A stretch of DNA of 57,068 nt from an uncultured Acidimicrobiaceae bacterium (GTDB taxonomy: Bacteria > Actinomycetota > Acidimicrobiia > Spongiisociales > UBA5794), in contig CAMYIJ010000037.1 of assembly GCA_947258375.1 (NCBI GenBank), forward strand, positions 3,820 through 60,887, written 5' to 3'. The position numbers were made by a program, and so were the translations under genes. The notes under the pieces are model-generated. The model had not been told where the DNA came from. It did not search any database and was given only the letters and a program-made list of their open reading frames with translations. Below, one piece after another: positions 9,485 through 17,635 of the stretch. Within the stretch, counting starts at the first letter, position 1, and each line of letters begins with the position of its first letter.

Positions 9485-10927
9485 TCACGGCAGGCGCACG
9501 TAGAGAAACTCCGGCGGCATGTTCTGAATCCCCTTGGACGGAGGAGCGATCCAGGAGGCGAATTCGCCCGGCCGGAACTCCGGCTGCATGAGGCCCTCGA
9601 TGTAGGTCTTGTCGTCGGCCGTCGGCAGCCAGTCGTCGCGGCGGCGCTCCCACTCGTCTGCTTCGACGACCTCGCCTTCCGGTGTCACGGAGATGTCGGC
9701 GAACTCGCCGATTGCACGATTGAAAGCCACATGGGAGAGCCGGATCTCGAAGTCGATGCCGGCGCCGGCGATGACCCGATTCCACCGGGTCACTCCGCCC
9801 TGGCAGTCGTCCATGAAGTCGTCACGCAGGCGAGCATTGAGGCCGTTGAGTGCCGGGACCTCGACCGGGCGCAGGAGCCCATCGACGAGCTTCATCACCG
9901 GGTAGGTGTCGTCGACGAGTCGGTGGTCGTCGTCCAGCTGGTCTTCGTGATAGCGGCCCTTGATCCCGGCGTTGAAGAAGTTGGCGGCGTTGGTCGACTC
10001 CTCCGACCCGAAGAGGTCGAGCGTGAGCGAGTAGTGCAGGTTGGTCTTGCGCTGGATCGCCGGCAGGTCGATCACGCCGAGCTTGCGAACCGCTTCGACG
10101 TCGTACGGGTCGTCGATGCCCGCCGCGGCCATCGCCTCACACGTTGCCTGCACGACTCGGCGCACCCCCGTGTAGCCCACAAACATGTGATGGGCCTCTT
10201 CGGCCAGCATGAAACGGCAGGTGCGGCTGAGCGGGTCGAACCCGGACTGGGCGAGGGCCTCGAGCTGCATCTTGCCGTCACGATCCGTGAAGTAGGTGAA
10301 CATGAAGAAGGACAGCCAATCGGGAGTCTCCTCGTTGAAGGCTCCCAGCATTCGGGGCTTCTCCTCGCTGCCCGACTGCCGCGCCAGCAACTCGTGAGCC
10401 TCTTCCCGACCGTCACGGCCGAAGTACTTCTGCAGCAGGTACACCATTGCCCATAGGTGGCGACCCTCCTCGACGTTGACCTGGAAGAGGTTTCGCATGT
10501 CATACAGGGACGGTGAGACCGACCCGAGGTAGCGCTGCTGCTCGACCGAGGCGGGTTCGGTGTCGCCCTGGATCACGATGAGGCGCCGCAGCATCGCCCG
10601 GTACGGCCCGGGCACCTCTTGCCACGCCGGTTCCCCAACGTGTTCGCCGCACGGGATCGTGCGGTCCTCCTCGGGTGGTGCCAGCAAGATTCCCCAGCGG
10701 TACTCCGGCATCTTGACATAGTCGAACTTCGCCCAGCCGCCCCGTTCGACGCTGATTGCCGTCCGTAGGTAGACCTCGGCCGTTTGAAAACCATCCGGGC
10801 CCATCGACATCCACCAGTCGATGTATCCGGGATGCCACCGCTCGAGCGCCCGTTGCAGTTTGGGGTCGTCGGCGAGCCCAACGTTGTTCGGGATCAGGGC
10901 GTTGTAGTCGACTGCCTGTGATGTCAT
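9485..10927 (-). CDS. boxB: Benzoyl-CoA 2,3-epoxidase, oxygenase component BoxB
   Basis: 480 residues, the family's normal length. BoxB is the diiron epoxidase that converts benzoyl-CoA to 2,3-epoxybenzoyl-CoA with O2 and electrons from BoxA. The carboxylate-histidine ligand set is visible: E124, E154 and H157 (in NVEEGRHLW), D215, and E244 and H247 (in LAEEAHHMF). These match the ligand spacing I recall from the Azoarcus enzyme with a constant offset of four. The start ATG overlaps the boxC stop as TGATG, indicating translational coupling. The BoxA reductase is not in this window, so electrons must come from a partner encoded elsewhere. Confidence 0.96.
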   Translation of the reverse strand: MTSQAVDYNALIPNNVGLADDPKLQRALERWHPGYIDWWMSMGPDGFQTAEVYLRTAISVERGGWAKFDYVKMPEYRWGILLAPPEEDRTIPCGEHVGEPAWQEVPGPYRAMLRRLIVIQGDTEPASVEQQRYLGSVSPSLYDMRNLFQVNVEEGRHLWAMVYLLQKYFGRDGREEAHELLARQSGSEEKPRMLGAFNEETPDWLSFFMFTYFTDRDGKMQLEALAQSGFDPLSRTCRFMLAEEAHHMFVGYTGVRRVVQATCEAMAAAGIDDPYDVEAVRKLGVIDLPAIQRKTNLHYSLTLDLFGSEESTNAANFFNAGIKGRYHEDQLDDDHRLVDDTYPVMKLVDGLLRPVEVPALNGLNARLRDDFMDDCQGGVTRWNRVIAGAGIDFEIRLSHVAFNRAIGEFADISVTPEGEVVEADEWERRRDDWLPTADDKTYIEGLMQPEFRPGEFASWIAPPSKGIQNMPPEFLYVRLP

Positions 10928-12573
10928 CAGACTCTCCTGTTGTCGTACTCGGGGCGCAGTCCGGTGCCGTAGCGTCGCAGGGCGCCGACCTCGCCGGAGG
11001 CGTTGGGGCGTTGAAACACCCAGTTCTGCCAGGCGGTCAAGCGGCCGAAGATCTTCGTCTCGAGGGTCTCGGGTCCGGGGAAACGCAGGTTGGCTTCCAT
11101 GGCGGTGAGGCTGTCGGGGCTGAACGATGCCCTCTCCTCGATGATGATCCGCAGCTCATCGTCCCAGTCGAGGTCGTCGTAGATCTCGGTGACCAGGCCG
11201 GCCTCGTAGGCGTCTTCGGCTGACATCACGGATCCGACGGTTGCTGCGGTCCTTTCCCGGGCGCCGTCGTCACCCCAGAAGCGGGTCTCGAGCCGGGTCA
11301 ACCCGTTGGACATCGGGAGCGGGCCAGTGCTGGACCCGGTCAGCAACATCGTCGCGGTCTGGTCATCACCGTCGAGGGTGCCTTCGAACATGTATGCCCG
11401 ATCGGCGGCCAGAACGAGCTCGGCCAGGAAACCGGCGAAGCAGCTGCCGGGCTCGACGAGTGTCAGCACAGTTCGCGATGTGAGATCGACCCGCTTGAGG
11501 ACTCGTTTCCACAGCAGGATCACTTCGCGCATGAACCAGTTCGCAGCGTTGTCGTGGAGGAGTCGATCGTACGCCGCCACCGCTTCGATCGAGCCGCGAG
11601 AGTGGATTGTGAATGTGCCCAGCTCCAGCTCGTTGACGCGCAGGTGTAGCAACGCGTCGTCAAGCTCTCGCGCCAGGCGCAGCGGCCAGAAGTCTGCTCC
11701 CAGCTGGGTTGCGGCGGGCGCGTCCTGAGGAACCTCTGCGTCAGGGCCGTACACGGTGATGCCTACAACGCCGCGGGACCTGTCGATGTCGAGGGCAACG
11801 CTGGAGTACGTGATGCCGTCGTCGGTGATTGTCCGATCGAGGGGAGTGAGGTCGACTCCGGTCGCGTCCGCGGGCCGGTCGCTGGCCGCCGCGATCTCAG
11901 TGGCGCGCTCGGTGACTTTCTCGGCGAAGCTCGACATCGGGACAAGCTCGTCTACCAGGTTCCACGCCAGCGCTCGGGTGCCCTTTATACCCTCCTCGAC
12001 GGTGCAGAAGACGTCGGCCCGGTCGCGCCGCACGAATCGTTTGTCGACCAGACGGGTGAGCCCCCCCGTCCCGGGCAGCACGCCGAGCAGCGGCACCTCA
12101 GGCAGTGCCACAGTTGCGCTGCCGTCGTCGATCAGCATGATGTGGTCGGTCGCCAGCGCCAGCTCGTAGCCGCCGCCGGCTGCGGTGCCGTTGATCGCCG
12201 TCAGGTAGCGTTGCCCGGAATTCTCGGTGGCGTCTTCGATCGAGCCGCGTGTCTCATTGGTGAACTTGCAGAAGTTGACCTTGAGCGGGTGGGGGGCGGC
12301 AGCCAGCATCCCGATGTTGGCGCCGGCACAGAAGACACGTTCCTTGAGCGACCCGATCACCACCGCGCCGACCTCGGGGTGTTCGAAACGGAGCCGCTGG
12401 ACCGCGTCCGCCAGCTCGATATCGACGCCCAGGTCGTACGAGTTCAGCTTCAGTTCATAGCCGCTGTGCAGCCCGCCATCAGGGTCGACATCCATGTCGA
12501 GATGGGCGACCGGGCCGTCGGTGCGGAGGCGCCAGTGCTTGTAGCGGTCGGGGTTTGTCTGGAAATCGATCAC
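10927..12573 (-). CDS. boxC: 2,3-epoxybenzoyl-CoA dihydrolase BoxC
   Basis: 548 residues from the GTG at 12573. BoxC hydrolytically opens the epoxybenzoyl-CoA ring, releasing formate and a dialdehyde-derived CoA ester. The protein shows a crotonase-like N-terminal half (VFCAGANIGML, then INGTAAGGGYELALATDHIML and LPGTGGLTRL) and a second crotonase-related half, as in the family. I chose the GTG at 12573 because the protein then begins with the family-like IDFQTNPDRYKHW, and a -10 box (TATGAT, 12580-12585) lies exactly 6 nt upstream, giving a leaderless message. An upstream in-frame extension to 12789 would read through the promoter and the divergent CoA-ligase start, and I reject it. It is the first gene of boxC-boxB-tetR. 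Confidence 0.94.
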   Translation of the reverse strand: MIDFQTNPDRYKHWRLRTDGPVAHLDMDVDPDGGLHSGYELKLNSYDLGVDIELADAVQRLRFEHPEVGAVVIGSLKERVFCAGANIGMLAAAPHPLKVNFCKFTNETRGSIEDATENSGQRYLTAINGTAAGGGYELALATDHIMLIDDGSATVALPEVPLLGVLPGTGGLTRLVDKRFVRRDRADVFCTVEEGIKGTRALAWNLVDELVPMSSFAEKVTERATEIAAASDRPADATGVDLTPLDRTITDDGITYSSVALDIDRSRGVVGITVYGPDAEVPQDAPAATQLGADFWPLRLARELDDALLHLRVNELELGTFTIHSRGSIEAVAAYDRLLHDNAANWFMREVILLWKRVLKRVDLTSRTVLTLVEPGSCFAGFLAELVLAADRAYMFEGTLDGDDQTATMLLTGSSTGPLPMSNGLTRLETRFWGDDGARERTAATVGSVMSAEDAYEAGLVTEIYDDLDWDDELRIIIEERASFSPDSLTAMEANLRFPGPETLETKIFGRLTAWQNWVFQRPNASGEVGALRRYGTGLRPEYDNRRV

Positions 12574-12579
12574 GCGGCG

Positions 12580-12609
12580 ATCATAGACTGACCGGTCGGT
12601 CAGCGACAA
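12580..12609 (-). promoter_or_regulatory. boxC promoter with embedded TetR-type operator
   Basis: On the minus strand: -35 TTGTCG (12604-12609), an 18-bp spacer, -10 TATGAT (12580-12585), then 6 nt to the boxC GTG. The spacer holds the palindrome CTGACCGACCGGTCAG (12588-12603; 7-bp perfect arms, 2-bp centre), so a bound repressor would block RNA polymerase. The same palindrome at the same position recurs in the importer promoter at 19015-19044. Confidence 0.85.
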
Positions 12610-12697
12610 GCGCCGGCCCGGATCCGTCGGCAGCGGCCAATGGTCCGCCCCTGCCGGGCGGGTTAGGCTCCCCGGCAAGCACGCTACGGAGGTCAAA

Positions 12698-14221
12698 ATG
12701 CAGGTCGGTCCGAATACCAGCACCCTGATCGACGGCTGGATGGAGGCCGGACGCGGCGCCGACACCGTGCTCATCACCGCCACCGACACGCCCTGGACGG
12801 CGGCGCAGCTTCATGGCGCCGTTTGTGACGTTGCGGCGCGCCTCGCTCACATCGGGATCGGGCGGCATGATCGGATCCTGATGGTGCTCGACGACACGCC
12901 GGCGTTTCCGGCCGCGTTCCTGGGGGCGATGCGGATCGGGGCCGTCCCGGTGCCGGTCAACTTCCTGGCGCGGCCCGACGACTTCGGTTATTACCTGGAC
13001 GACTCGTCTGCCGTAGCCGCCATCATCGACCACGGGTTCCTCGATGTTGTCGGCCCCCAGGTGGCCGCCCGTTCCCAGGTGAGGCTCATCGTCGCCAACG
13101 GCACTCCGCCCGCCGGAGCCGATTCGCTCGACGAGTGGATGGCGTCCCGCGCCGGCGAGGTGGCGCCTGTCGACGTTCGGGGTGAAGACACCGCGTTTTG
13201 GCTCTACTCCTCGGGCTCCACCGGTGCTCCCAAGGCTGTCGTCCACCGCCATGAGGGCGTTGCCGGCATCAACGAGCTCTACGCGATTCCCGTGCTGGGG
13301 ATCAACGAGAACGATGTCACCTTCTCGAGCACCAAGATGTTTCACGCGTATGGACTGGGCAACGGGCTGAGCTTCCCCTTGTGGGCGGGCGCCACGGCCG
13401 TCTATCTGACCGGCCGGCCCACTCCGGATCGTTTGCTCGAACGTGTCGCAACACACCGGCCGTCGCTGCTGTTCTCGGTGCCGGCGCTGTACAACGCCAT
13501 GCTGGCCGAGCCCGGCTTTGACGACATCGACTGGTCTACGGTGCGCCACGGGGTTTCGGCGGCCGAAGCCCTGCAGCCCGAGGTGTGGCGCCAGTTCCAC
13601 GACCGGACGGGCATCGAGATCCTCGATGGGATCGGGTCCACCGAGATGCTTCACATCTACTGCTCCAACCGCGCCGGAGCCGTGCAGACCGGGACTTCCG
13701 GCACACCGGTTGACGGCTACGAGATCGTCATCCGCGACGAGGACGGCGAGCTCTGCAAACCGGGCGAAGCGGGGGAGATGTGGGTGAAGGGCTCGACGGC
13801 GCTGAGCCTCTATTGGAACCAGCCGGAGCGCACCGCCGCCAAGATTCGGGACGGATGGTTCCTCACCGGGGACCGTTACAGCGAGACCGAGGACGGGTAC
13901 TACGTCTATCAGGGCCGCGTCGACGACATGATGAAGATCGGTGGACTCTGGGTGAGCCCGATCGAGATCGAGAACCGGCTCGTCGAACACGAGGCGGTGC
14001 GAGAGGCGGCCGTAGTCGCCGTCGACATCGACAATCGGTCGCGGATCAAGGCGTTCCTGATCCTCGACGAAGGTCACGAAGGTTCCACCACATTCACCGC
14101 AGAGCTCCAGGATTGGTGCCGGGCGGCCTTGCAGCGGTACCAGTTCCCCCACGTCGTCGAGTACGTGGACGACTTCCCGCGGACCGCCACCGGAAAGATC
14201 CAGCGTTTCAAGCTCCGCTAG
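12698..14221 (+). CDS. Benzoate-CoA ligase family protein
   Basis: 507 residues of the ANL adenylate-forming superfamily, closest by eye to benzoate-CoA ligases: it activates an aromatic acid with ATP and CoA to the CoA thioester used by BoxAB. Motifs in order: the P-loop-like YSSGSTGAPKAVVH (about residues 170-183), FHAYGLGNGLSFPLWAGAT in the acid-binding region, GIGSTEMLHIY, GWFLTGDRY, and the C-terminal lysine motif PRTATGKIQRFKL. A GGAGG ribosome binding site lies 6 nt before the ATG. It is divergent from boxC across 124 bp. Substrate assignment to benzoate rests on the boxBC neighbours; substituted benzoates are possible. Confidence 0.92.
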   Translation: MQVGPNTSTLIDGWMEAGRGADTVLITATDTPWTAAQLHGAVCDVAARLAHIGIGRHDRILMVLDDTPAFPAAFLGAMRIGAVPVPVNFLARPDDFGYYLDDSSAVAAIIDHGFLDVVGPQVAARSQVRLIVANGTPPAGADSLDEWMASRAGEVAPVDVRGEDTAFWLYSSGSTGAPKAVVHRHEGVAGINELYAIPVLGINENDVTFSSTKMFHAYGLGNGLSFPLWAGATAVYLTGRPTPDRLLERVATHRPSLLFSVPALYNAMLAEPGFDDIDWSTVRHGVSAAEALQPEVWRQFHDRTGIEILDGIGSTEMLHIYCSNRAGAVQTGTSGTPVDGYEIVIRDEDGELCKPGEAGEMWVKGSTALSLYWNQPERTAAKIRDGWFLTGDRYSETEDGYYVYQGRVDDMMKIGGLWVSPIEIENRLVEHEAVREAAVVAVDIDNRSRIKAFLILDEGHEGSTTFTAELQDWCRAALQRYQFPHVVEYVDDFPRTATGKIQRFKLR

Positions 14222-14280
14222 CGCAGTCCCGCTTCCCACTGCCCGCCTTCCGCTCCCCGCTTGCCGCTCCCCGCTTCCCC
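14222..14280. repeat. Low-complexity pyrimidine-rich stretch (CCGCTTCCC-like)
   Basis: Imperfect tandem copies of CCCGCTTCCC / CCGCTCCCC fill the space between the CoA ligase stop and the following hairpin. No reading frame or known element is visible. Confidence 0.6.
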
Positions 14281-14328
14281 GTTCTTGCGGACATCCGCGC
14301 CATATCCTGCGCGGATGTCCGCAAGAAC
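14281..14328. terminator. Perfect 20-bp hairpin between convergent genes
   Basis: The arm GTTCTTGCGGACATCCGCGC (14281-14300) is exactly complementary to 14309-14328, with an 8-nt loop. It sits between the convergent CoA ligase and importer operons, as expected of a bidirectional terminator. It lacks a T-run, so a structural or repeat-element role is possible. Confidence 0.65.
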
Positions 14329-14344
14329 GGTGGGAGAGGCGGCG

Positions 14345-15346
14345 CTAGTCGGGAGCAGCCGACGCCTGGGATAGCCGCCGTTTGGCGACGAAGTCGCGAG
14401 CGGTCGGGATCACGCCGCGCCGAAGGAACAGGAACAGCAGGAGCACGAGAGCTCCGTAGATCACCAACCGAAGCTGGCCAAACTCGATCAGTATCTCGTC
14501 GACGATGGTGAATGTGGCGGCGCCCAGTACTGGTCCCAAGAGGGTACCGATGCCACCGAAGGCAAGCATCACGAGCACAACGACGTCGACCTGGGCGAAT
14601 CCGAACGTGGTCGGGCTGACTCTGCCCTCGGTGAAGGCGTAGGTGGCACCGGCCAGCCCCAGCATGGCGGCGCCGACCAGCGCCCCGTAGACGCGGTATC
14701 GGGCGACGTCGATACCGGCCAGCTCGGCGGCAAGCTCGTCATCGCGCAGCGCCCGCCACGCCCATCCGACGTGGGAGCGTCGGAGCAGCCCGTGGAGGAG
14801 AAGGAAGGCGACGACCAGGGCGAGCATCACATAGTACGGCGGGATTCGCTTCCTGAGGAAGGTATCGGCTCCTGCCTTGATGAGGAAGCCGTTCTCTCCG
14901 CCGGTGAGCGAACCGAGGCCCAACAACAGCGCATCGAATGTGAGCGTGAAGATGAGAGTGATGATGCCCGTGAAGATCACCCCGAGCGAGCGGTACACCG
15001 CGATGAGGCTGAGTAACCCGCCGGTTACGCAGGAGACGAGCGTGGCCAGCAGAATGCTCACGACGACCGGAAGGCCGACCGTGTCGGCCAGGATGGCCCC
15101 GCCGTAGCCACCGATCCCGGCGAGCGCGCCCACGCAGAGGAACAGCTGGCCCGTGCTGCCGAAGATCACGTTGAAGCCGATCGCGTAGCAGGCGAAGGCG
15201 AGCCCGAGCACGGCGACGCCCATGAGCACGCCCGAGTGATCGAGCCAGAGAGGAATAACGGCCAGGGCGGTCCCCACCGCGACGATGGGACCGAACAGGG
15301 ACCAGCGGGACCGTGCGGTGCGTGTATCTCTGCCGCGGTTGCTCAT
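14345..15346 (-). CDS. livM: Branched-chain-type ABC importer permease (LivM family)
   Basis: 333 residues with about eight to ten hydrophobic segments and the conserved LivM loop RSHVGWAWRALRDDELAAELAGID, followed by a FAFGGIGTLLGPVLGA-like segment. With LivH it forms the membrane channel of a HAAT-family importer. The start ATG at 15346 overlaps the livH stop by 4 bp (ATGA). It is last in the operon binding protein-livG-livF-livH-livM. From the shared operator with boxC, the substrate is probably benzoate or a related aromatic acid rather than an amino acid. Confidence 0.92.
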   Translation of the reverse strand: MSNRGRDTRTARSRWSLFGPIVAVGTALAVIPLWLDHSGVLMGVAVLGLAFACYAIGFNVIFGSTGQLFLCVGALAGIGGYGGAILADTVGLPVVVSILLATLVSCVTGGLLSLIAVYRSLGVIFTGIITLIFTLTFDALLLGLGSLTGGENGFLIKAGADTFLRKRIPPYYVMLALVVAFLLLHGLLRRSHVGWAWRALRDDELAAELAGIDVARYRVYGALVGAAMLGLAGATYAFTEGRVSPTTFGFAQVDVVVLVMLAFGGIGTLLGPVLGAATFTIVDEILIEFGQLRLVIYGALVLLLFLFLRRGVIPTARDFVAKRRLSQASAAPD

Positions 15347-16200
15347 TCCTCGACTCCGAGCAAGCCGGCCGGGCGGATCAGGATGGTCACCGCAGCCGCG
15401 AGGAGGAGGACCACCAGGGACATGAAGGTTCCTATCACATCGGCGGCGATGACGTTGACTATTCCGAGGATGATGCCGGCGAGAAGCGCTCCCGAAACGC
15501 TGCCGAGGCCTCCGACCACGGTAACAATGAGAGCGAGCACGGTGATCCCGAAGCCGGCCTGCACATCCACCGAGACGACCATCGACCGCGTAACCGCCAC
15601 CAACGCGGCAAGGACACCACTCAGCACCAGGATCAGTCGCATTATCCGCGCCGGGTCGATTCCCACGAGCCGGGCGCCCTCCTCGTCTTCGATGACCGAT
15701 CGCACCGCTCTGCCCAGGGTGGTGAATCTGAAGAAGGAGAAGAGCGCGGCAAACGCGACGAGCGTGATCGCCGACGCCAGCAGGCTGCCCCGCCGCATCG
15801 GGACGCCCAGGATATCGATGGCCCCACCGCCGATGAAGAGGCTCAGTGCCCGGCCCGGGTAACGCCAGTTCAAGAAACCGTCGACGATGAAGGCAAAGCC
15901 CAGCGTGAGCAGCAGGCTCAACAGCACCCGGGCCTCGCCTTGCAGGCGGTAGACGGGCCGCAGAATCGTCAGATCGAGGAATAGGCCGACCAATCCGCCG
16001 ACGAGGAGGGCGAGCCCGGACGCGGGCAGGGCGGGGAGCCCGGCGTCCATGGCGAACGCCAGCACCATGGCGGAAATGACCGCGATCTGCCCGTGGGCGA
16101 GATTGAGCACCCCTCCGAGGCCGTAGATCAAGGTGAGCCCGGCGGCCCACAGGCCGAGCTGGATACCAAAGATGATCCCGTCGAGGATGTTGGCGATCAT
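15343..16200 (-). CDS. livH: Branched-chain-type ABC importer permease (LivH family)
   Basis: 285 residues, the usual LivH length. The N-terminus carries GIIFGIQLGLWAAGLTLIYG and VLNLAHGQI, the family hallmark near residue 35, and the ATPase-docking segment EDEEGARLVGIDPAR lies in the middle, with about eight transmembrane helices. It overlaps livF by 4 bp and livM by 4 bp, so translation is tightly coupled. Confidence 0.94.
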   Translation of the reverse strand: MIANILDGIIFGIQLGLWAAGLTLIYGLGGVLNLAHGQIAVISAMVLAFAMDAGLPALPASGLALLVGGLVGLFLDLTILRPVYRLQGEARVLLSLLLTLGFAFIVDGFLNWRYPGRALSLFIGGGAIDILGVPMRRGSLLASAITLVAFAALFSFFRFTTLGRAVRSVIEDEEGARLVGIDPARIMRLILVLSGVLAALVAVTRSMVVSVDVQAGFGITVLALIVTVVGGLGSVSGALLAGIILGIVNVIAADVIGTFMSLVVLLLAAAVTILIRPAGLLGVEE

Positions 16201-16895
16201 GTGATGCCCAGGTAGGCGCGGCGTACATCGGGGTCGTTGGCGAGCTCGGCCGAGGTCCCTTGGGTGCTGATGCGACCGTTGTCCAGCACGTAGCCCCTGT
16301 CGCAGAGAGCCATTGCGAGCGGGACCTGTTGCTCGGCGACTAACACGGTCAGGCCCCGATCCCGCAGCGCACCGAGCGCCTCATACGCATCGGCGGCCAG
16401 CTTGGGAGCCAGGCCGGTGGTGGGCTCATCGAGCACGATGAGGCTCGGATCGGCCATCAGCGCTCGACCCACGGCGAGCATCTGCTGTTCACCGCCACTC
16501 ATCGTCCCCGCTCGCTGCCTCTGGCGTTCGGCGAGCCGGGGGAACAGATCCATCACCAGCTCCATCGTTTTCGGATCTGGTCGGCCGGGGTACGCCCCGA
16601 GCGCCAGATTCTCCCGAACCGTCATCCGGGGAAAGAGCCGGCGTTCGGCGGGTACAAAACTGATTCCGCGGCGCACGATGCGCTGTGCCGGGACCCCGGT
16701 GATGTCCGTTCCCTCGTATCGCACTGCGCCCAACGATGGGGCGAGCAATCCGACCACGGAGCGGAACAATGTCGTCTTCCCGGCGCCGTTTGATCCGATG
16801 ATCATCACCGCCTCGCCGGAGTCGACCCGGAACGAGGCATCCTGAATGACGTCATTGCCCTCGTACCCGGCGCTGAGCCCGGTGATCTCAAGCAT
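16197..16895 (-). CDS. livF: Branched-chain-type ABC importer ATPase (LivF family)
   Basis: 232 residues. Walker A GSNGAGKTT, Q-loop region SFVPAERRLFPRMTV, signature MSGGEQQML, Walker B LIVLDEPTTGLAP. The LivF-type FVPAERRLFPxMTVxENL motif separates it from LivG. It overlaps livH by 4 bp and livG by 8 bp. Confidence 0.95.
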   Translation of the reverse strand: MLEITGLSAGYEGNDVIQDASFRVDSGEAVMIIGSNGAGKTTLFRSVVGLLAPSLGAVRYEGTDITGVPAQRIVRRGISFVPAERRLFPRMTVRENLALGAYPGRPDPKTMELVMDLFPRLAERQRQRAGTMSGGEQQMLAVGRALMADPSLIVLDEPTTGLAPKLAADAYEALGALRDRGLTVLVAEQQVPLAMALCDRGYVLDNGRISTQGTSAELANDPDVRRAYLGIT

Positions 16896-17631
16896 CGACG
16901 GCTCCTCCTGCCCCCAGATAGGCTTCGATCACCGCTTGGTCGCGCATGACGGTCGCGGGCTGTCCCTCCGCAAGGACCTGCCCGAAGTCGAGCACGACGA
17001 TTCGTTCCGCCAGATTCACGACTGCCTGCATCACGTGTTCGACCCAGACGACGGTCACCCCGAGCTCATCGCGAATCGTCCGCACCATCTCAATCGATGA
17101 CTGCAGCTCGGAATCGTTGAGGCCCGCCATCACCTCGTCGAGGAGGAGCAGGCGGGGCCGGCCCGATAGCGCCCTGGCGAGCTCCAGGAACCGCTGCTCG
17201 TGCAGGTTGAGGTTGCCAACGTGGTCGTGGCGCCGGTTGTCGAGGCCGACCAGTGAGAGCATCTCGGTGCCGATCCGCAGCGCGCCGGCTTCGTCGTGCC
17301 CTCCCTCTGCGAGGCCGAACATGGCGCCGACGGCGGCGTTTTCCAGCACGGTCATCGTCGGAAACGGGCGCGGAGTCTGCTGCACCATGGCGACGCCGAG
17401 CTTGCGCATCCGATGGGTCGAGAGGCCGGTGACTTCATCCCCGTTGAGGTGGATCGTGCCGCGGGTAGGTGCCTGGAGGCCGATGATCAGGCTCAGCAGC
17501 GTGCTCTTTCCAGCGCCGTTGGGGCCGACGACGGCGAGGATCTCGCCCTCGTCGGCCCCCAGCGTCACCCTGTCGACGGCCGGAAGGCCGCCGAATGACT
17601 TCCCGATCCCGTTGAGCTCGAGAAGGGGCAC
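16888..17631 (-). CDS. livG: Branched-chain-type ABC importer ATPase (LivG family)
   Basis: 247 residues. Walker A GPNGAGKSTL, the LivG-type Q-loop MVQQTPRPFPTMTV, a signature region NLNLHEQRFLELARAL (a degenerate LSGGQ, reading NLNLHEQ), and Walker B LLLLDEVMAGLND. The degenerate signature and the DEVMAGLN Walker B are normal for LivG ATPases. It begins 4 bp after the binding-protein stop and pairs with LivF. Confidence 0.93.
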   Translation of the reverse strand: MPLLELNGIGKSFGGLPAVDRVTLGADEGEILAVVGPNGAGKSTLLSLIIGLQAPTRGTIHLNGDEVTGLSTHRMRKLGVAMVQQTPRPFPTMTVLENAAVGAMFGLAEGGHDEAGALRIGTEMLSLVGLDNRRHDHVGNLNLHEQRFLELARALSGRPRLLLLDEVMAGLNDSELQSSIEMVRTIRDELGVTVVWVEHVMQAVVNLAERIVVLDFGQVLAEGQPATVMRDQAVIEAYLGAGGAVDA

Positions 17632-17635
17632 CTCG

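Noticed and set aside
12574..12789. Extended N-terminus of BoxC starting at 12789
   Set aside because: It would cross the operator, the promoter and the start of the divergent ligase gene, and the extra residues do not resemble BoxC.
12581..14239. 552-codon antisense frame opposite the benzoate-CoA ligase
   Set aside because: The plus strand shows all ANL-superfamily motifs and a ribosome binding site; the antisense frame is a GC-rich shadow.
15347..16228. Extended livM frame (627 codons)
   Set aside because: The upstream part is livH read in another frame; the ATG at 15346 overlapping the livH stop is the real start.
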